Source: Marinilabilia salmonicolor JCM 21150 (lineage in GTDB: Bacteria; Bacteroidota; Bacteroidia; Bacteroidales; Marinilabiliaceae). Taken from it: DNA of 64,000 nucleotides. This document shows, one piece after another, positions 17,907-26,511 of this stretch. Position numbers and translations under genes: made by a program. The notes under the pieces were generated by a model. That model was not told the DNA's origin and ran no database searches. It worked only from the letters and a program-made list of their open reading frames with translations. The DNA lies in assembly GCF_000259075.1 (NCBI RefSeq), contig NZ_AJKI01000046.1, forward strand, positions 1 to 64,000, written 5' to 3'. How positions within the stretch are numbered: position 1 is the stretch's first letter; every line of letters begins with the position of its first letter.

Positions 17907-20900
17907 TTATTCTTTTTTGTTGGCTACCTGTCTTTTTTCTCCCCCTCCCTCGGAGGGGGTCGGGGGGAGGCGGTTTTCCTCCCTCAAACTATACAGCACA
18001 GGCACAATGAAATAGGTTACAGCTGCTGCAATCATCCCTCCAAATGCTGGGATGGCCATTGGCACCATAATATCGGAGCCTTTTCCGGTGGATGTGAGTA
18101 CCGGAAGCAACGCAATAATTGTTGTTGCTGTGGTCATCACTGCCGGGCGAATACGACGCAGGCCTGCATCCATAATGGCTCCACGGATGGCACCAATGCT
18201 TTCGGGTTTATGGCGACGGAAACTCTGATCCAGGTATGTTCCCATAACAACTCCATCGTCGGTGGCAAGTCCGAAAAGGGCTATGAAGCCCACCCAAACG
18301 GCCACACTGAGATTAATGGTCTGCATCTGAAACAGTTCTCGCAAATTGGTGCCAAAGACCTGGAAATTCATGAACCAATCCTGTCCGTAAAACCAGAGCA
18401 GAATAAATCCACCGCTGAAAGCCATGGCAATACCGGTAAAGATCATCAACGAGGTGGTCACCGACTTAAACTGGAAATAGAGTATCAGAAAGACGATGAT
18501 TAACACCACGGGAACGATGATGGAGAGCCGCTTCTCGGCCCTTATCTGGTTTTCATAGTTTCCGGAGAATTTATAGCTCACACCAGATGGAACTTTCAGC
18601 TCTCCGCTGTCGATTTCGGTCTGAATCGCATTTTGTGCATCGTTAACCACTTCCACTTCGGCAAAGCCTTCCCGCTTATCGAACAGTACGTAGCTGGTGA
18701 GAAAGGTCTCTTCACTTTTGATCATTTGGGGGCCGCGAACATATTCCACATTCACCAGCTGATTTAGCGGAACCTGCGCTCCAGTGGGGGTGGACATCAG
18801 AATCTTACCCAATGATTCGGGGTCTTCCCGCAGTTCCCTGGGGTAACGCACCCTAACCGGGAATCGCTCCCGGCCTTCAACTGTGGTAGAAATCTTCATG
18901 CCGCCAATGGCCGTTTCAATAGTTTGCTGAACATCTTCCACATTCAAGCCATATCTTGAAATCGCGTTACGATTGATGTTCAGATGTATGTATGGCTTCC
19001 CGATGACGCGGTCGGCAAAGGCGGCTTCGGCTTTTACCGATGGTACCTCTTTCAGGATGGATTCCAGTTTCATTCCAAACGCCTCAATGGTTTTGAGGTC
19101 GGGGCCATAAACCTTGATTCCCATGGGAGCTCTCATACCCGTTTGCAACATCACCAGACGTGTTTCGATGGGCTGCAACTTAGGTGCGGATGTGACACCC
19201 GGTATTTTGGTGGCTTTTACAATCTCGTCCCAAATATCATCCGGAGTCTGAATTTCCTCACGCCAGTTGCGGAAGAACAGCCCGTTTTCATCGGGAATCA
19301 AATCGGCTTTGGTGATGCCTTTCTCAAGTGCTTCCTGATTGTTCAAAGTGTCCCCGTGACTGGTGATGAAACGGTCTTCATCATCGGTGCGGAACCTCGT
19401 ACGGTGCCCGCGTTCATCCAGTGCATACTCCGGTTTGTAGTTGATCACATTTTCGTACATAGATACCGGCGCAGGGTCAAGTGCTGATTCCACACGTCCC
19501 AGTTTTCCAACGGTCAGTTCCACCTCAGGAATGCTGGTGACCAGCATATCGAGCTGCTTCAATACCTTCAGGTTGTATTCCATTCCCGAGTGAGGCATGG
19601 ATGTGGGCATCAGCAGGAAACTTCCCTCGTCGAGCGATGGCATAAATTCTTCGCCAATGCCGGGGAAGGAGTGGGCCAGCCCTGACCACACCGTGGTGGT
19701 ACGGACATTCCATCCGAGCTGATCAAAACCTTTGGCGATGAATCCAAACATGGTGTTGAAGCCCATCCAGACAGTTAATCCGAGTACTATGAGGAATCCA
19801 GGGATTGCCAGAAATGTGGCTTTGTGTTCGAGCGTCCATCGTAATATTGGTTTGTAAAATTTCTCCAAAAGGATAAAGAATCCCAGAATGAGTGCCACCA
19901 TCAGGGCTACAAACAGGATGTTGGTAAACGTGCTTTTGGCCGGTCCCAGCGGTAACCAGTAGGTGGACAGAATCCAGATTACTGCCAGCACTGAGATGAT
20001 CAATGCCGAATGTTTCAGCAGGTAGTGGTACCATTTATTATCTTCACGAGAGGACACACTGTAATGTTGGTTCGCCCATCCGGTGATACCGAAAAGCAGC
20101 AATACTGTACCGCCCCATTCAGCGCCAAAAATTAGTGCCACTAATCCAACAACTGCAAGTGCCACATTGCCCCATTTGGACACATTGCGGTTTTTGATTC
20201 GGAATCCGAAAAACCAGTGTGCCAGAGTAGGAAGAATCAGTAACGAAACAAATAGAGCAGCAACCAGCGCAAATGTTTTGGTGAATGCCAGCGGGCCAAA
20301 CAATTTTCCTTCGGCAGCCTGCATGGTAAATACCGGAATGAAGCTGACGATGGTAGTAGATACTGCTGTCAGGATGGCTGAGGATACTTCTGACGCACCC
20401 TTGTAAACAGTGGTGATCAACTTCTGTTCGGGCGGTGCTTCTTCAATATTTTTGATCACGTTCTCAGACAGTATGATCCCTAAATCGACCATCGTGCCAA
20501 TGGCAATGGCGATTCCAGAAAGTGCTACGATGTTGGCGGTTACCCCAAAGTAGCGCATGGCTATGAACACCATCAGCACGGCAATGGGTAGCAATGCTGA
20601 TATCATAACCGAAGCCCGCAGGTTGTATATCATCACAATAATTACCAGTATGGTGATGAGAATCTGCAGTGATAAGGCTGTTTCCAGTGTCCCAAGAGTT
20701 TCATAAATCAGGCCTGACCGGTCGTAGAACGGCACAATGGTTAATTGACTTTCGGTGCCGTCTGCTAAAGTCTTACTCGGCAATCCGGGGCCAATGTCGT
20801 TTATCTTGTCTTTTACATTGTTGATGACTTCCAGGGGATTGGCTCCATAACGGGCCACAACAACGCCACCCACCACTTCTGCACCGTCTTTGTCCAACGC

Positions 20901-21773
20901 TCCGCGCCGCGAGGCCGGCCCCAGCGACACTTTGGCCACATCGCTTATCCGTACCGGAACATTATCCTTCACAGATACTACGGCCTGCTCTATGTCTTCG
21001 ATGTTTTTGATGTAGCCAATACCTCGCACCAGATACTCTGCCTGGTTGATCTCAACCGTTTTGGCTCCGACATCGCGGTTCGATTTCTTCACTGCCATCA
21101 TGACTTTCGACAAAGGTATGTTGTAGGCCTTAAGTGCACTTGGATTGACATCAATCTGGTACTCCTTGACAAAGCCGCCGATGGAAGCCACCTCTGATAC
21201 GCCTTTGGCTGAATTGAGACTATACTTCACATAGTAATCCTGAATGGTCCGGATTTCGTGTAAGTCCCAGCCTCCTGTAGGGTTACCTTCCTTGTCACGT
21301 CCCTCAAGGGTGTACCAGTAAACCTGCCCCAGTGCTGTGGCATCGGGCCCCAGTGTGGGCTGAGCGCTTTCCGGCAATAGTCCCGACGGTATGGAGTTGA
21401 GTTTCTCCAGAATACGGGAGCGTGACCAATAGAATTCTACGTCTTCCTCAAAGATGACGTAAATGCTGGAAAATCCGAAAATGGAGGAACTTCGGATGCT
21501 CTTGACTCCCGGAATTCCCAGTAAATAAGTGGTAAGTGGATAAGTGATCTGGTCTTCTATGTCCTGAGGCGACCGGCCTTTCCACTCGGTGAAAACAATT
21601 TGCTGGTTCTCGCCAATATCCGGGATAGCATCTACCGGTACCGGATTGGAGGGTAAGGGGTCAATTTTCCATCCAAACGGGGAAGTTACCACCCCCCAGG
21701 TAACCAGACTGATGAGCACCAGCATGGTGACCAGCTTGTTTTCCAGAAAGTATTTAATAATCCTGTTTAGCAT
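17907..21773 (-). CDS. cusA: Copper/silver RND efflux pump CusA (1288 aa)
   Basis: Inner-membrane proton-driven pump that moves Cu(I)/Ag(I) out through CusB and CusC. It begins MLNRIIKYFLENKLVTMLV (first helix) and contains the heavy-metal-RND signatures DAIPDIGENQQIV and GPDATALGQVYWY plus Met-rich stretches (LLMPTSMPHSGM). It is ~240 residues longer than E. coli CusA: extra transmembrane segments lie between helix 6 and the second porter region (about residues 540-680), and a charged segment follows near EYALDERGHRTRF. The C-terminal RLPPTPSEGGGEK is encoded by a repeat. The start at 21773 is chosen because the first helix follows at once; the 24 codons upstream lie in repeat sequence. Confidence 0.94.
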   Translation of the reverse strand: MLNRIIKYFLENKLVTMLVLISLVTWGVVTSPFGWKIDPLPSNPVPVDAIPDIGENQQIVFTEWKGRSPQDIEDQITYPLTTYLLGIPGVKSIRSSSIFGFSSIYVIFEEDVEFYWSRSRILEKLNSIPSGLLPESAQPTLGPDATALGQVYWYTLEGRDKEGNPTGGWDLHEIRTIQDYYVKYSLNSAKGVSEVASIGGFVKEYQIDVNPSALKAYNIPLSKVMMAVKKSNRDVGAKTVEINQAEYLVRGIGYIKNIEDIEQAVVSVKDNVPVRISDVAKVSLGPASRRGALDKDGAEVVGGVVVARYGANPLEVINNVKDKINDIGPGLPSKTLADGTESQLTIVPFYDRSGLIYETLGTLETALSLQILITILVIIVMIYNLRASVMISALLPIAVLMVFIAMRYFGVTANIVALSGIAIAIGTMVDLGIILSENVIKNIEEAPPEQKLITTVYKGASEVSSAILTAVSTTIVSFIPVFTMQAAEGKLFGPLAFTKTFALVAALFVSLLILPTLAHWFFGFRIKNRNVSKWGNVALAVVGLVALIFGAEWGGTVLLLFGITGWANQHYSVSSREDNKWYHYLLKHSALIISVLAVIWILSTYWLPLGPAKSTFTNILFVALMVALILGFFILLEKFYKPILRWTLEHKATFLAIPGFLIVLGLTVWMGFNTMFGFIAKGFDQLGWNVRTTTVWSGLAHSFPGIGEEFMPSLDEGSFLLMPTSMPHSGMEYNLKVLKQLDMLVTSIPEVELTVGKLGRVESALDPAPVSMYENVINYKPEYALDERGHRTRFRTDDEDRFITSHGDTLNNQEALEKGITKADLIPDENGLFFRNWREEIQTPDDIWDEIVKATKIPGVTSAPKLQPIETRLVMLQTGMRAPMGIKVYGPDLKTIEAFGMKLESILKEVPSVKAEAAFADRVIGKPYIHLNINRNAISRYGLNVEDVQQTIETAIGGMKISTTVEGRERFPVRVRYPRELREDPESLGKILMSTPTGAQVPLNQLVNVEYVRGPQMIKSEETFLTSYVLFDKREGFAEVEVVNDAQNAIQTEIDSGELKVPSGVSYKFSGNYENQIRAEKRLSIIVPVVLIIVFLILYFQFKSVTTSLMIFTGIAMAFSGGFILLWFYGQDWFMNFQVFGTNLRELFQMQTINLSVAVWVGFIALFGLATDDGVVMGTYLDQSFRRHKPESIGAIRGAIMDAGLRRIRPAVMTTATTIIALLPVLTSTGKGSDIMVPMAIPAFGGMIAAAVTYFIVPVLYSLREENRLPPTPSEGGGEKRQVANKKE
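17939..17973 (-). repeat. GC-rich palindrome, variant copy 4 (cusA 3' end)
   Basis: On the minus strand CCTCCCCCCGACCCCCTCCG is followed by AGGGAGGGGGAG. It encodes the CusA residues PPTPSEGGG, ten codons before the stop. It is related in layout and position to copies 1-3 but differs in sequence. Confidence 0.55.
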
Positions 21774-21796
21774 ATATGATGTGGTTTGTAGGTGCT

Positions 21797-21843
21797 GCGG
21801 ATTCTTTGACGAGCAAAGCAGCAGAGCTGAGCGCTGATCCGCC
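21797..21843 (+). repeat. GCGGATTC palindromic repeat, copy 2 (before cusA)
   Basis: GCGGATTCTTTGACGAGC is followed by AAAGCAGCAG and GCGCTGATCCGCC. It lies 23 bases upstream of the cusA start, in the leader. The rest of 21844-22232 is AT-rich and holds TTCTGTCTTCTGCC-type and TTTGCGCC-type simple repeats but no recognisable gene. Confidence 0.6.
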
Positions 21844-22232
21844 AAATATTACTTATGTTTCTTTGTTAATTTTAAATACAGAGGTTCAAAGACTCAAAGA
21901 ATACTTTGGTTAAATGAGAAAATACAATCCTTCTCTGCCAATATGAGGGAAACAACTCTTTCTTTTAAAGAGTTTAATAACAGAGATTGCATGAAGTCAG
22001 CAGAGCGTTTTATCTGATTCAGAATAAAAATTCCTGTATTGCAATTATTTAGAAGATGTTCCTTAGATGTTTGCTTATCAGGCAACCTTTCCTCAGAATA
22101 TTGGAAGATGATCTTATTGGTCAATTATTTTTCTTCTGTCTTCTGCCTCTCAAACTTCTGCCTGTTGGTAGCTTAAAAATGAAAATCTCCTTATTTATTT
22201 CTCTGCATCTTTGCGCCTATGCGTTTAAGGTA

Positions 22233-22604
22233 TCACAACAGAAATACCTGCTGCAATGCCAGGCGAGTACCCAGGCCGCGGGGCGGCGGATCGGAATCGT
22301 TAAATGAAGTGATAAAGCCGGCTTCCGGAAGAGAAATCTCAACTTCGGATGAGGTAAGAATAAGATCAGAAGCATAAATATGCTCCAGATTTGTTTGTGG
22401 GGAAACGGCTAAAAAGTCATTTTCCAGTTGCAGAAACTGTGTTTCGGTATGGCAACACATGCCATCGTCACAGCAGGGATCAGCTTCTGATTTTAGTTCT
22501 ACCGAAACCAGGTCGCTTCCACAATAATGCTTAGAAACAGCAAACCCTGTTGTTGAAATCAACAACAGGCAAGTCATAATGATATTCGTGACGTTTCTGA
22601 GCAT
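22233..22604 (-). CDS. HYC_CC_PP family small exported protein (123 aa)
   Basis: The protein has a signal-like N-terminus (MTCLLLISTTGFAVSKH) and the three family hallmarks in order: HYCGSDLVSVE, CCDDGMCCHTE and SDPPPR near the C-terminus. I recognise this as the Bacteroidota family named for HYC, CC and PP motifs. The clustered Cys and His residues suggest metal binding in the periplasm, but no function is established. It lies upstream of cusA on the same strand with a -7 box before it, so it may be the first gene of the copper operon, although 459 bases separate the two. Confidence 0.8.
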   Translation of the reverse strand: MLRNVTNIIMTCLLLISTTGFAVSKHYCGSDLVSVELKSEADPCCDDGMCCHTETQFLQLENDFLAVSPQTNLEHIYASDLILTSSEVEISLPEAGFITSFNDSDPPPRGLGTRLALQQVFLL

Positions 22605-22718
22605 TTGTTTTGTTTTTAAACGCGGAGACGCTGAGGCCGCAGAGTTTTATTAATGTTATAAATATTTCCATCATTCTTTTCTCTGTGTATTGGCGTCTTT
22701 GCGTTTTATGTTTTGTTA

Positions 22719-22726
22719 CAAATATA
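22719..22726 (-). promoter_or_regulatory. -7 box TATATTTG of the copper operon
   Basis: An exact TAnnTTTG on the minus strand, 115 bases upstream of the HYC_CC_PP start, inside the small palindrome GTTATATTTGTAAC. No -33 TTTG at the expected spacing, which would fit an activator-dependent promoter. Confidence 0.4.
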
Positions 22727-22866
22727 ACAGAATACCTCATGGGATGTTTTACACAATTTTCGGGAAAACTTATATGGGGGCCCAGAGCATGGGGCAGAGG
22801 GCATGGAGCAGAGAGCCGGGTCATTATCCGTTTTTTTTTTATGAGGGACCAGCCCCGGCAGGGGTG

Positions 22867-22926
22867 ACACTTTCTAACCAGACACATGACTTTTTACAAA
22901 CTATCCTGACTTTATAGACGGGCACT
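22867..22926 (-). mobile_element. Covarying-hairpin element, truncated copy B
   Basis: On the minus strand it starts AGTGCCCGTCTATAAAGTCA and ends GGTTAGAAAGTGT, matching the first 60 bases of copies A and D. The rest of the element is missing. The 478-base gap 22605-23082 otherwise holds CGCAGAGACGC-like and GCATGGGGCAG-like simple repeats and no gene. Confidence 0.6.
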
Positions 22927-23082
22927 AATTAATGGCTAATTTCAATGCATGCCGGAACGGTCATTTTTTTAGTTACATTCGTGGCCTGTTAATATGAAAA
23001 CTTATTCATTGTATAAATAGTTCAGATTAGTTCAACCACCTTTTAAAATTCAGAAATCATCAGTGAATTAATAAATATTTGT

Positions 23083-23565
23083 TTGTCTTGCGGCTTGTGT
23101 TGCGATGGAAGCCTGATTGGGTTTGTAGACCTTGGTAGAGAAGAGCTGTCAAAGCTGAGCGTTTTGATGGATATAGAAGAATTTGAGATGTCAGGTTTCT
23201 TTTTGCTTCCCTGTAATAATCTTGGGTGCGATGGATGTAAAATATATTCTCAAAGACCCAAACAGTGTGGGAAATTTGAGTGCGGACTTTTGAAATCCAT
23301 TGAAAAAAAGGAATTGGATTTTGATTCGGCCCTGGAAGCTATTCGTGTTTTTAAACACAAGAAGATTGCCATTGAAAAACAGTTTGAGACATTACCATTT
23401 AAATTAGAGTCTCCATCGTTTTACTTTAAAGTGCTTGAATTAAGAAACCTGTTAAAGAAGGACAGTTCTGATTTATCCGATACACAAATGTTTGTGAAAT
23501 TATTTGCCGATATAGATGAACTCAATGCGCAGGCTTTAAAGAGTTTTGGAATTTCATATTTTTAG
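23083..23565 (+). CDS. YkgJ-family cysteine cluster protein (160 aa)
   Basis: Carries the YkgJ/UPF0153 pattern of zinc or iron-sulfur cysteines: CLSCGLCCDG at the N-terminus, then CNNLGCDGCKIY and RPKQCGKFEC by residue 65; the C-terminal half is helical. Function unknown for the family. The start is unclear. TTG at 23083 would place the first Cys at residue 3, while the frame is open back to 23047 and encodes NSEIISELINICL with no ATG or GTG. An ATT/ATC/ATA start upstream or the TTG must be used. Confidence 0.8.
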   Translation: MSCGLCCDGSLIGFVDLGREELSKLSVLMDIEEFEMSGFFLLPCNNLGCDGCKIYSQRPKQCGKFECGLLKSIEKKELDFDSALEAIRVFKHKKIAIEKQFETLPFKLESPSFYFKVLELRNLLKKDSSDLSDTQMFVKLFADIDELNAQALKSFGISYF

Positions 23566-23612
23566 ATTCATCTGGACGGATACGAAATTATTCCAGGCAA
23601 AATAAATTACCC

Positions 23613-23620
23613 TAACTTTG
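23613..23620 (+). promoter_or_regulatory. -7 box TAACTTTG of the ywbE gene
   Basis: Exact TAnnTTTG 27 bases before the ywbE ATG, in the 82-base gap after the YkgJ gene. Confidence 0.5.
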
Positions 23621-23647
23621 CGCTTAAATTGAAAAGATAAAAAGTTA

Positions 23648-23845
23648 ATGGACGGACAGCACAGAGCGAATATTCAACCAGGTACGGAGGTTGATGTTGT
23701 AAAAAAGGAAGATCAGCGTTCCGGCACTATTACAACCGGGGTTGTCAAACAAATTCTAACCAAAAGTGCGTTTCACCCTCATGGTATAAAGGTTCGGTTA
23801 ACATCCGGAATTGTGGGCCGGGTGAAGGAGATAAGGGGCGTATAG
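23648..23845 (+). CDS. ywbE: YwbE family protein (DUF2196, 65 aa)
   Basis: Full-length small protein matching the YwbE family: RANIQPGTEVDVVKKEDQRS followed by GTITTGVVKQILTKSAFHPHGIKV and GIVGRVKEI. It has an SH3/KOW-like beta-barrel look and no membrane segment. The function is unknown. Its own -7 box lies just upstream, and the DEAD-box helicase gene follows 83 bases later on the same strand; a nucleic-acid link is a guess. Confidence 0.9.
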   Translation: MDGQHRANIQPGTEVDVVKKEDQRSGTITTGVVKQILTKSAFHPHGIKVRLTSGIVGRVKEIRGV

Positions 23846-23928
23846 GGCTGGGAACATGGAGCGTGGCAATGAGCTGCAAGCTACGAGCAGAAATGGGTTA
23901 AATACCGATATCAAAATAATAATACAGA

Positions 23929-25173
23929 ATGAAGTTCGAAAGATATAGTTTTTCAGAAGATATAAAGAGTAACCTTCGGAAACTTGGTTTTAATCGACCT
24001 ACAGATATTCAGTATAAATCTATTCCTCCAATCATGCGTGGGGAGGATGTCCTGGCCGTTGCTCAAACCGGAACCGGCAAAACTGTGGCGTTTGCGCTTC
24101 CTGTAATCCAGAGGTTGATTACCCGGAGCAGGAAAAAGGACAAAAATGCAGTTAGTTGTGTGGTGATGGTTCCCACCCATGAGCTGGCCATACAGGTTAG
24201 CCGGGTCTTTGAAGAACTGTCTTTTGGTCTCTCTCTGACAATAGCAGGGATCTATGGCGGAGCTGATCAGGATCCGCAGATTGAAAAACTGAGGCAGGGG
24301 GTGGATGTGGTTGTGGCCACTCCGGGCCGTTTGTTTGATTTGGAGAGTCAGGGCCATCTGTCGCTTGAAGCTGTTGAAACACTGATTCTTGATGAGGCAG
24401 ACCACATGCTTGAGCTGGGTTTTAAGCACGATATGAATCAGCTGATCAAAAAATTACCCCGACGGAGACAGGTGCTGTTTTTCTCAGCTACCATCAATAA
24501 GTATGTAAAAGATATGGCTTACTCGCTGGTTCATAAAGCTGTGCGAATACAGATCTCCCCCAATGATCCTGTTTCCAAAAAGATAGACCACTCGGTGGCA
24601 TTTATTGAAATGGATGATAAAAGATTTTTTCTGGAACGTATTGTTCGTGAACATCCGGAAGGAAAGATTTTGGTTTTCGTTCGCACCAAGGTGCGTGCAG
24701 AACGGGTGATGAAAGCGCTGGAGCGTGTGAATTTGCAGAGTCAGACCATTCATAGTGATAAGGATCAAACGGAACGAAACCAGGTAATGGAGCAGTTCTC
24801 ATCGGGTAAGAATAAGATTCTTATTGCTACCGATGTGAGTGCACGTGGAGTTGATATCCCTGATGTCGATATCGTTATCAATTATGATATCCCCGAAGAG
24901 ACTGAAAACTACGTGCATCGTGTGGGCAGAACAGGACGTGGCCAGAAAAGAGGCCTGGCCATTGCGTTTTGTAGTCCTGAAGAAAAAGAGCGGTTGGAGG
25001 CCATCGAAAGTTTCCTGAACCGGAAAATTACACAGATTGATATAGAAAAAGGCGCGTACCAGGAAACACTCAATATGTCAGGGGTAGAGGACACGGATTG
25101 GCAGGCGCTGATGGACGAGGCTGATGAACTGGAGGATAAAAAGAAAAGAAAAAACAAGAAGTCTCGGAAATAA
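23929..25173 (+). CDS. DEAD-box RNA helicase, RhlE-like (414 aa)
   Basis: ATP-dependent RNA helicase of ribosome assembly or RNA decay type. The Q motif (GFNRPTDIQ), motif I AQTGTGKT, Ia PTHELAIQ, Ib TPGR, II DEAD, III SAT, and motifs V-VI (ATDVSARGVDIPD, HRVGRTGR) are all present and intact. A short basic tail (KKKRKNKKSRK) ends the protein and probably binds RNA. The size fits RhlE-like proteins, but the subfamily (RhlE, CshA, DbpA) cannot be fixed by eye. No partner gene is coupled downstream. Confidence 0.94.
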   Translation: MKFERYSFSEDIKSNLRKLGFNRPTDIQYKSIPPIMRGEDVLAVAQTGTGKTVAFALPVIQRLITRSRKKDKNAVSCVVMVPTHELAIQVSRVFEELSFGLSLTIAGIYGGADQDPQIEKLRQGVDVVVATPGRLFDLESQGHLSLEAVETLILDEADHMLELGFKHDMNQLIKKLPRRRQVLFFSATINKYVKDMAYSLVHKAVRIQISPNDPVSKKIDHSVAFIEMDDKRFFLERIVREHPEGKILVFVRTKVRAERVMKALERVNLQSQTIHSDKDQTERNQVMEQFSSGKNKILIATDVSARGVDIPDVDIVINYDIPEETENYVHRVGRTGRGQKRGLAIAFCSPEEKERLEAIESFLNRKITQIDIEKGAYQETLNMSGVEDTDWQALMDEADELEDKKKRKNKKSRK

Positions 25174-25329
25174 TTTCACCTTGAAAACAATAACCCAAAA
25201 TGGACAATACACTTTTGAATCTTTTGTTTATTTCAATTCCTTCGTTGAGGTGATTACAAATTTTGTGATGGCCGCTCAGTTTTTGTTGTTGTTTTTCTCA
25301 TCCAAACCAAGTCGGGGGTTAGAATCAAT

Positions 25330-25521
25330 TTAGTATAGATCTGAACGTCTGTGTGCCAGAAAATGGCCCATGCGCGAAGACTTAATTTTATTTAAAAGGG
25401 TTGGATTCAGGTTTGCAAAAAGTAATTCTGAGCCGGAAGACAGGTTGTCTCCTATAACATTTCCTTTAGGATCTATAACACCACAAATTCCCGAGAATTT
25501 CTGGACTTCTCCTCTCTGTTG
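25330..25521 (-). pseudogene. Remnant of a carbon-nitrogen hydrolase (nitrilase-like) C-terminus
   Basis: On the minus strand the open frame reads GICGVIDPKGNVIGDNLSSG, then ELLFANLNPTLLNKIKSSR and GHFLAHRRSDLY before a TAA. This is the C-terminal pattern of the nitrilase superfamily (last strands, then HRR-DLY). Upstream an in-frame stop (25522-25524) and an unrelated AT-rich sequence replace the catalytic part, so Glu-Lys-Cys are absent and no start codon exists. It is a decayed gene end. The rest of the 816-base gap 25174-25989 holds a TTTGCGCCATTGCG simple repeat and element copy A. Confidence 0.7.
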
Positions 25522-25798
25522 TTACTCAATTGGTTTACTCACTCTGATTTTATACTCTGTGTGAAATTTAAACAGTTTCTTAAGTAATCCATTTGTCAAT
25601 ACTTGCTTTAGCCTTCGCAATTGGCTGGTAATTAATTATTTACACGACCTGCGGTGCGGTATTTAAAACACTCATAATAAGATCTTTGCGCCATTGCGTC
25701 TCTGCGTTTACGGTTTTTTTAACGGACTATTGCGATTCTAAAAATAATTAAAAAAACACCCTTTCATTTGTAACTTTTCCCAACTTTAGGAACTAAAT

Positions 25799-25963
25799 AG
25801 TGTCCGTCTATAAACTGAGCAAATTCTGTTTTAAGGGCTGTTTCTGGTCAGAAAGTGCCAATTGCTAGGCTTGCGAAGCCGCCAAAAACGGAGTTTACTA
25901 ATCGTAAATGAGTATTTTGGCGGCAAGCGTAACAACGCAAGTGGTACTTTATGGACAGAAACT
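25799..25963 (+). mobile_element. Covarying-hairpin element, copy A (165 bp)
   Basis: Ends AGTGTCCGTCTATAAA and TTTATGGACAGAAACT are inverted repeats, flanked by the 4-bp direct repeat AAAT (25795-25798, 25964-25967). The central hairpin has arms GCCGCCAAAA (25878-25887) and TTTTGGCGGC (25915-25924), the internal loop ACGGAG/TGAGTA and an inner stem TTTAC/GTAAA. A second stem pairs AAAGTGCCA (25852) with TGGTACTTT (25942). Noncoding. It ends 26 bases before the sigma-factor gene. Confidence 0.8.
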
Positions 25964-25989
25964 AAATAAGAAAATCAAATTGATGAGCT

Positions 25990-26511
25990 TTGAAAAAGGA
26001 AGAGTTATTTAATAAAATAGTTGCTGAAAACAGCGACCGTATTCGTCGTATTTGTGCCTACTACAACTCCAATGTTCACGATCAGCAGGATATGTGCCAG
26101 GAAGTGCTCGTTAATATTTGGAAGAGCCTGGATAATTTTCGTGGTGAGGCTGCTGTAAGTACCTGGATATACCGCATCGCTGTGAATACCTCTTTGCAAT
26201 ACACCGGAAAAGCTTACCGGAATATGAAATTATTGGTTTCGGCAGACTCTCTCCATTTGAGCAATGTTCTTGATGATGCAGATCTTATTCACAAAAAGAT
26301 GGAGGAAGACCGGTTTGAGATTCTTCAACGGGAATTAAACTTGTTGTCGGTTGTGGACAAAGCATTGATATCCCTGATGCTTGAAGGGCTATCGATGAGA
26401 GAGATTGCAGAGGTGATAGGAATTACCGAATCTAATGTGAAGACTAAGATTCACCGAATCAAGATTCATTTAAAAAACAAACTAAAACAAAAAGATTATG
26501 TTCCACAATAA
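25990..26511 (+). CDS. ECF-type RNA polymerase sigma factor (173 aa)
   Basis: Region 2 (DRIRRICAYYNSNVHDQQDMCQ, then EVLVNIWKSLDNFRGEAAVSTWIYRIA) and region 4 (helix-turn-helix LSMREIAEVIGITESNVKTK) are complete, so it should direct RNA polymerase to a small regulon. The start must be TTG at 25990, because TGA lies two codons upstream in frame and the next Met is far inside; a short ATG frame at 25983 is out of phase. The next gene overlaps by 14 bases, in the position of an anti-sigma gene. Element copy A lies just upstream. Confidence 0.93.
   Translation: MKKEELFNKIVAENSDRIRRICAYYNSNVHDQQDMCQEVLVNIWKSLDNFRGEAAVSTWIYRIAVNTSLQYTGKAYRNMKLLVSADSLHLSNVLDDADLIHKKMEEDRFEILQRELNLLSVVDKALISLMLEGLSMREIAEVIGITESNVKTKIHRIKIHLKNKLKQKDYVPQ

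Noticed and set aside
25799-25963. Interpreting the covarying element as an IS110 bridge RNA or integron attC site
   Set aside because: No recombinase or attC core (GTTRRRY) is present, and terminal inverted repeats with 4-bp duplications fit a MITE better; kept as unknown.
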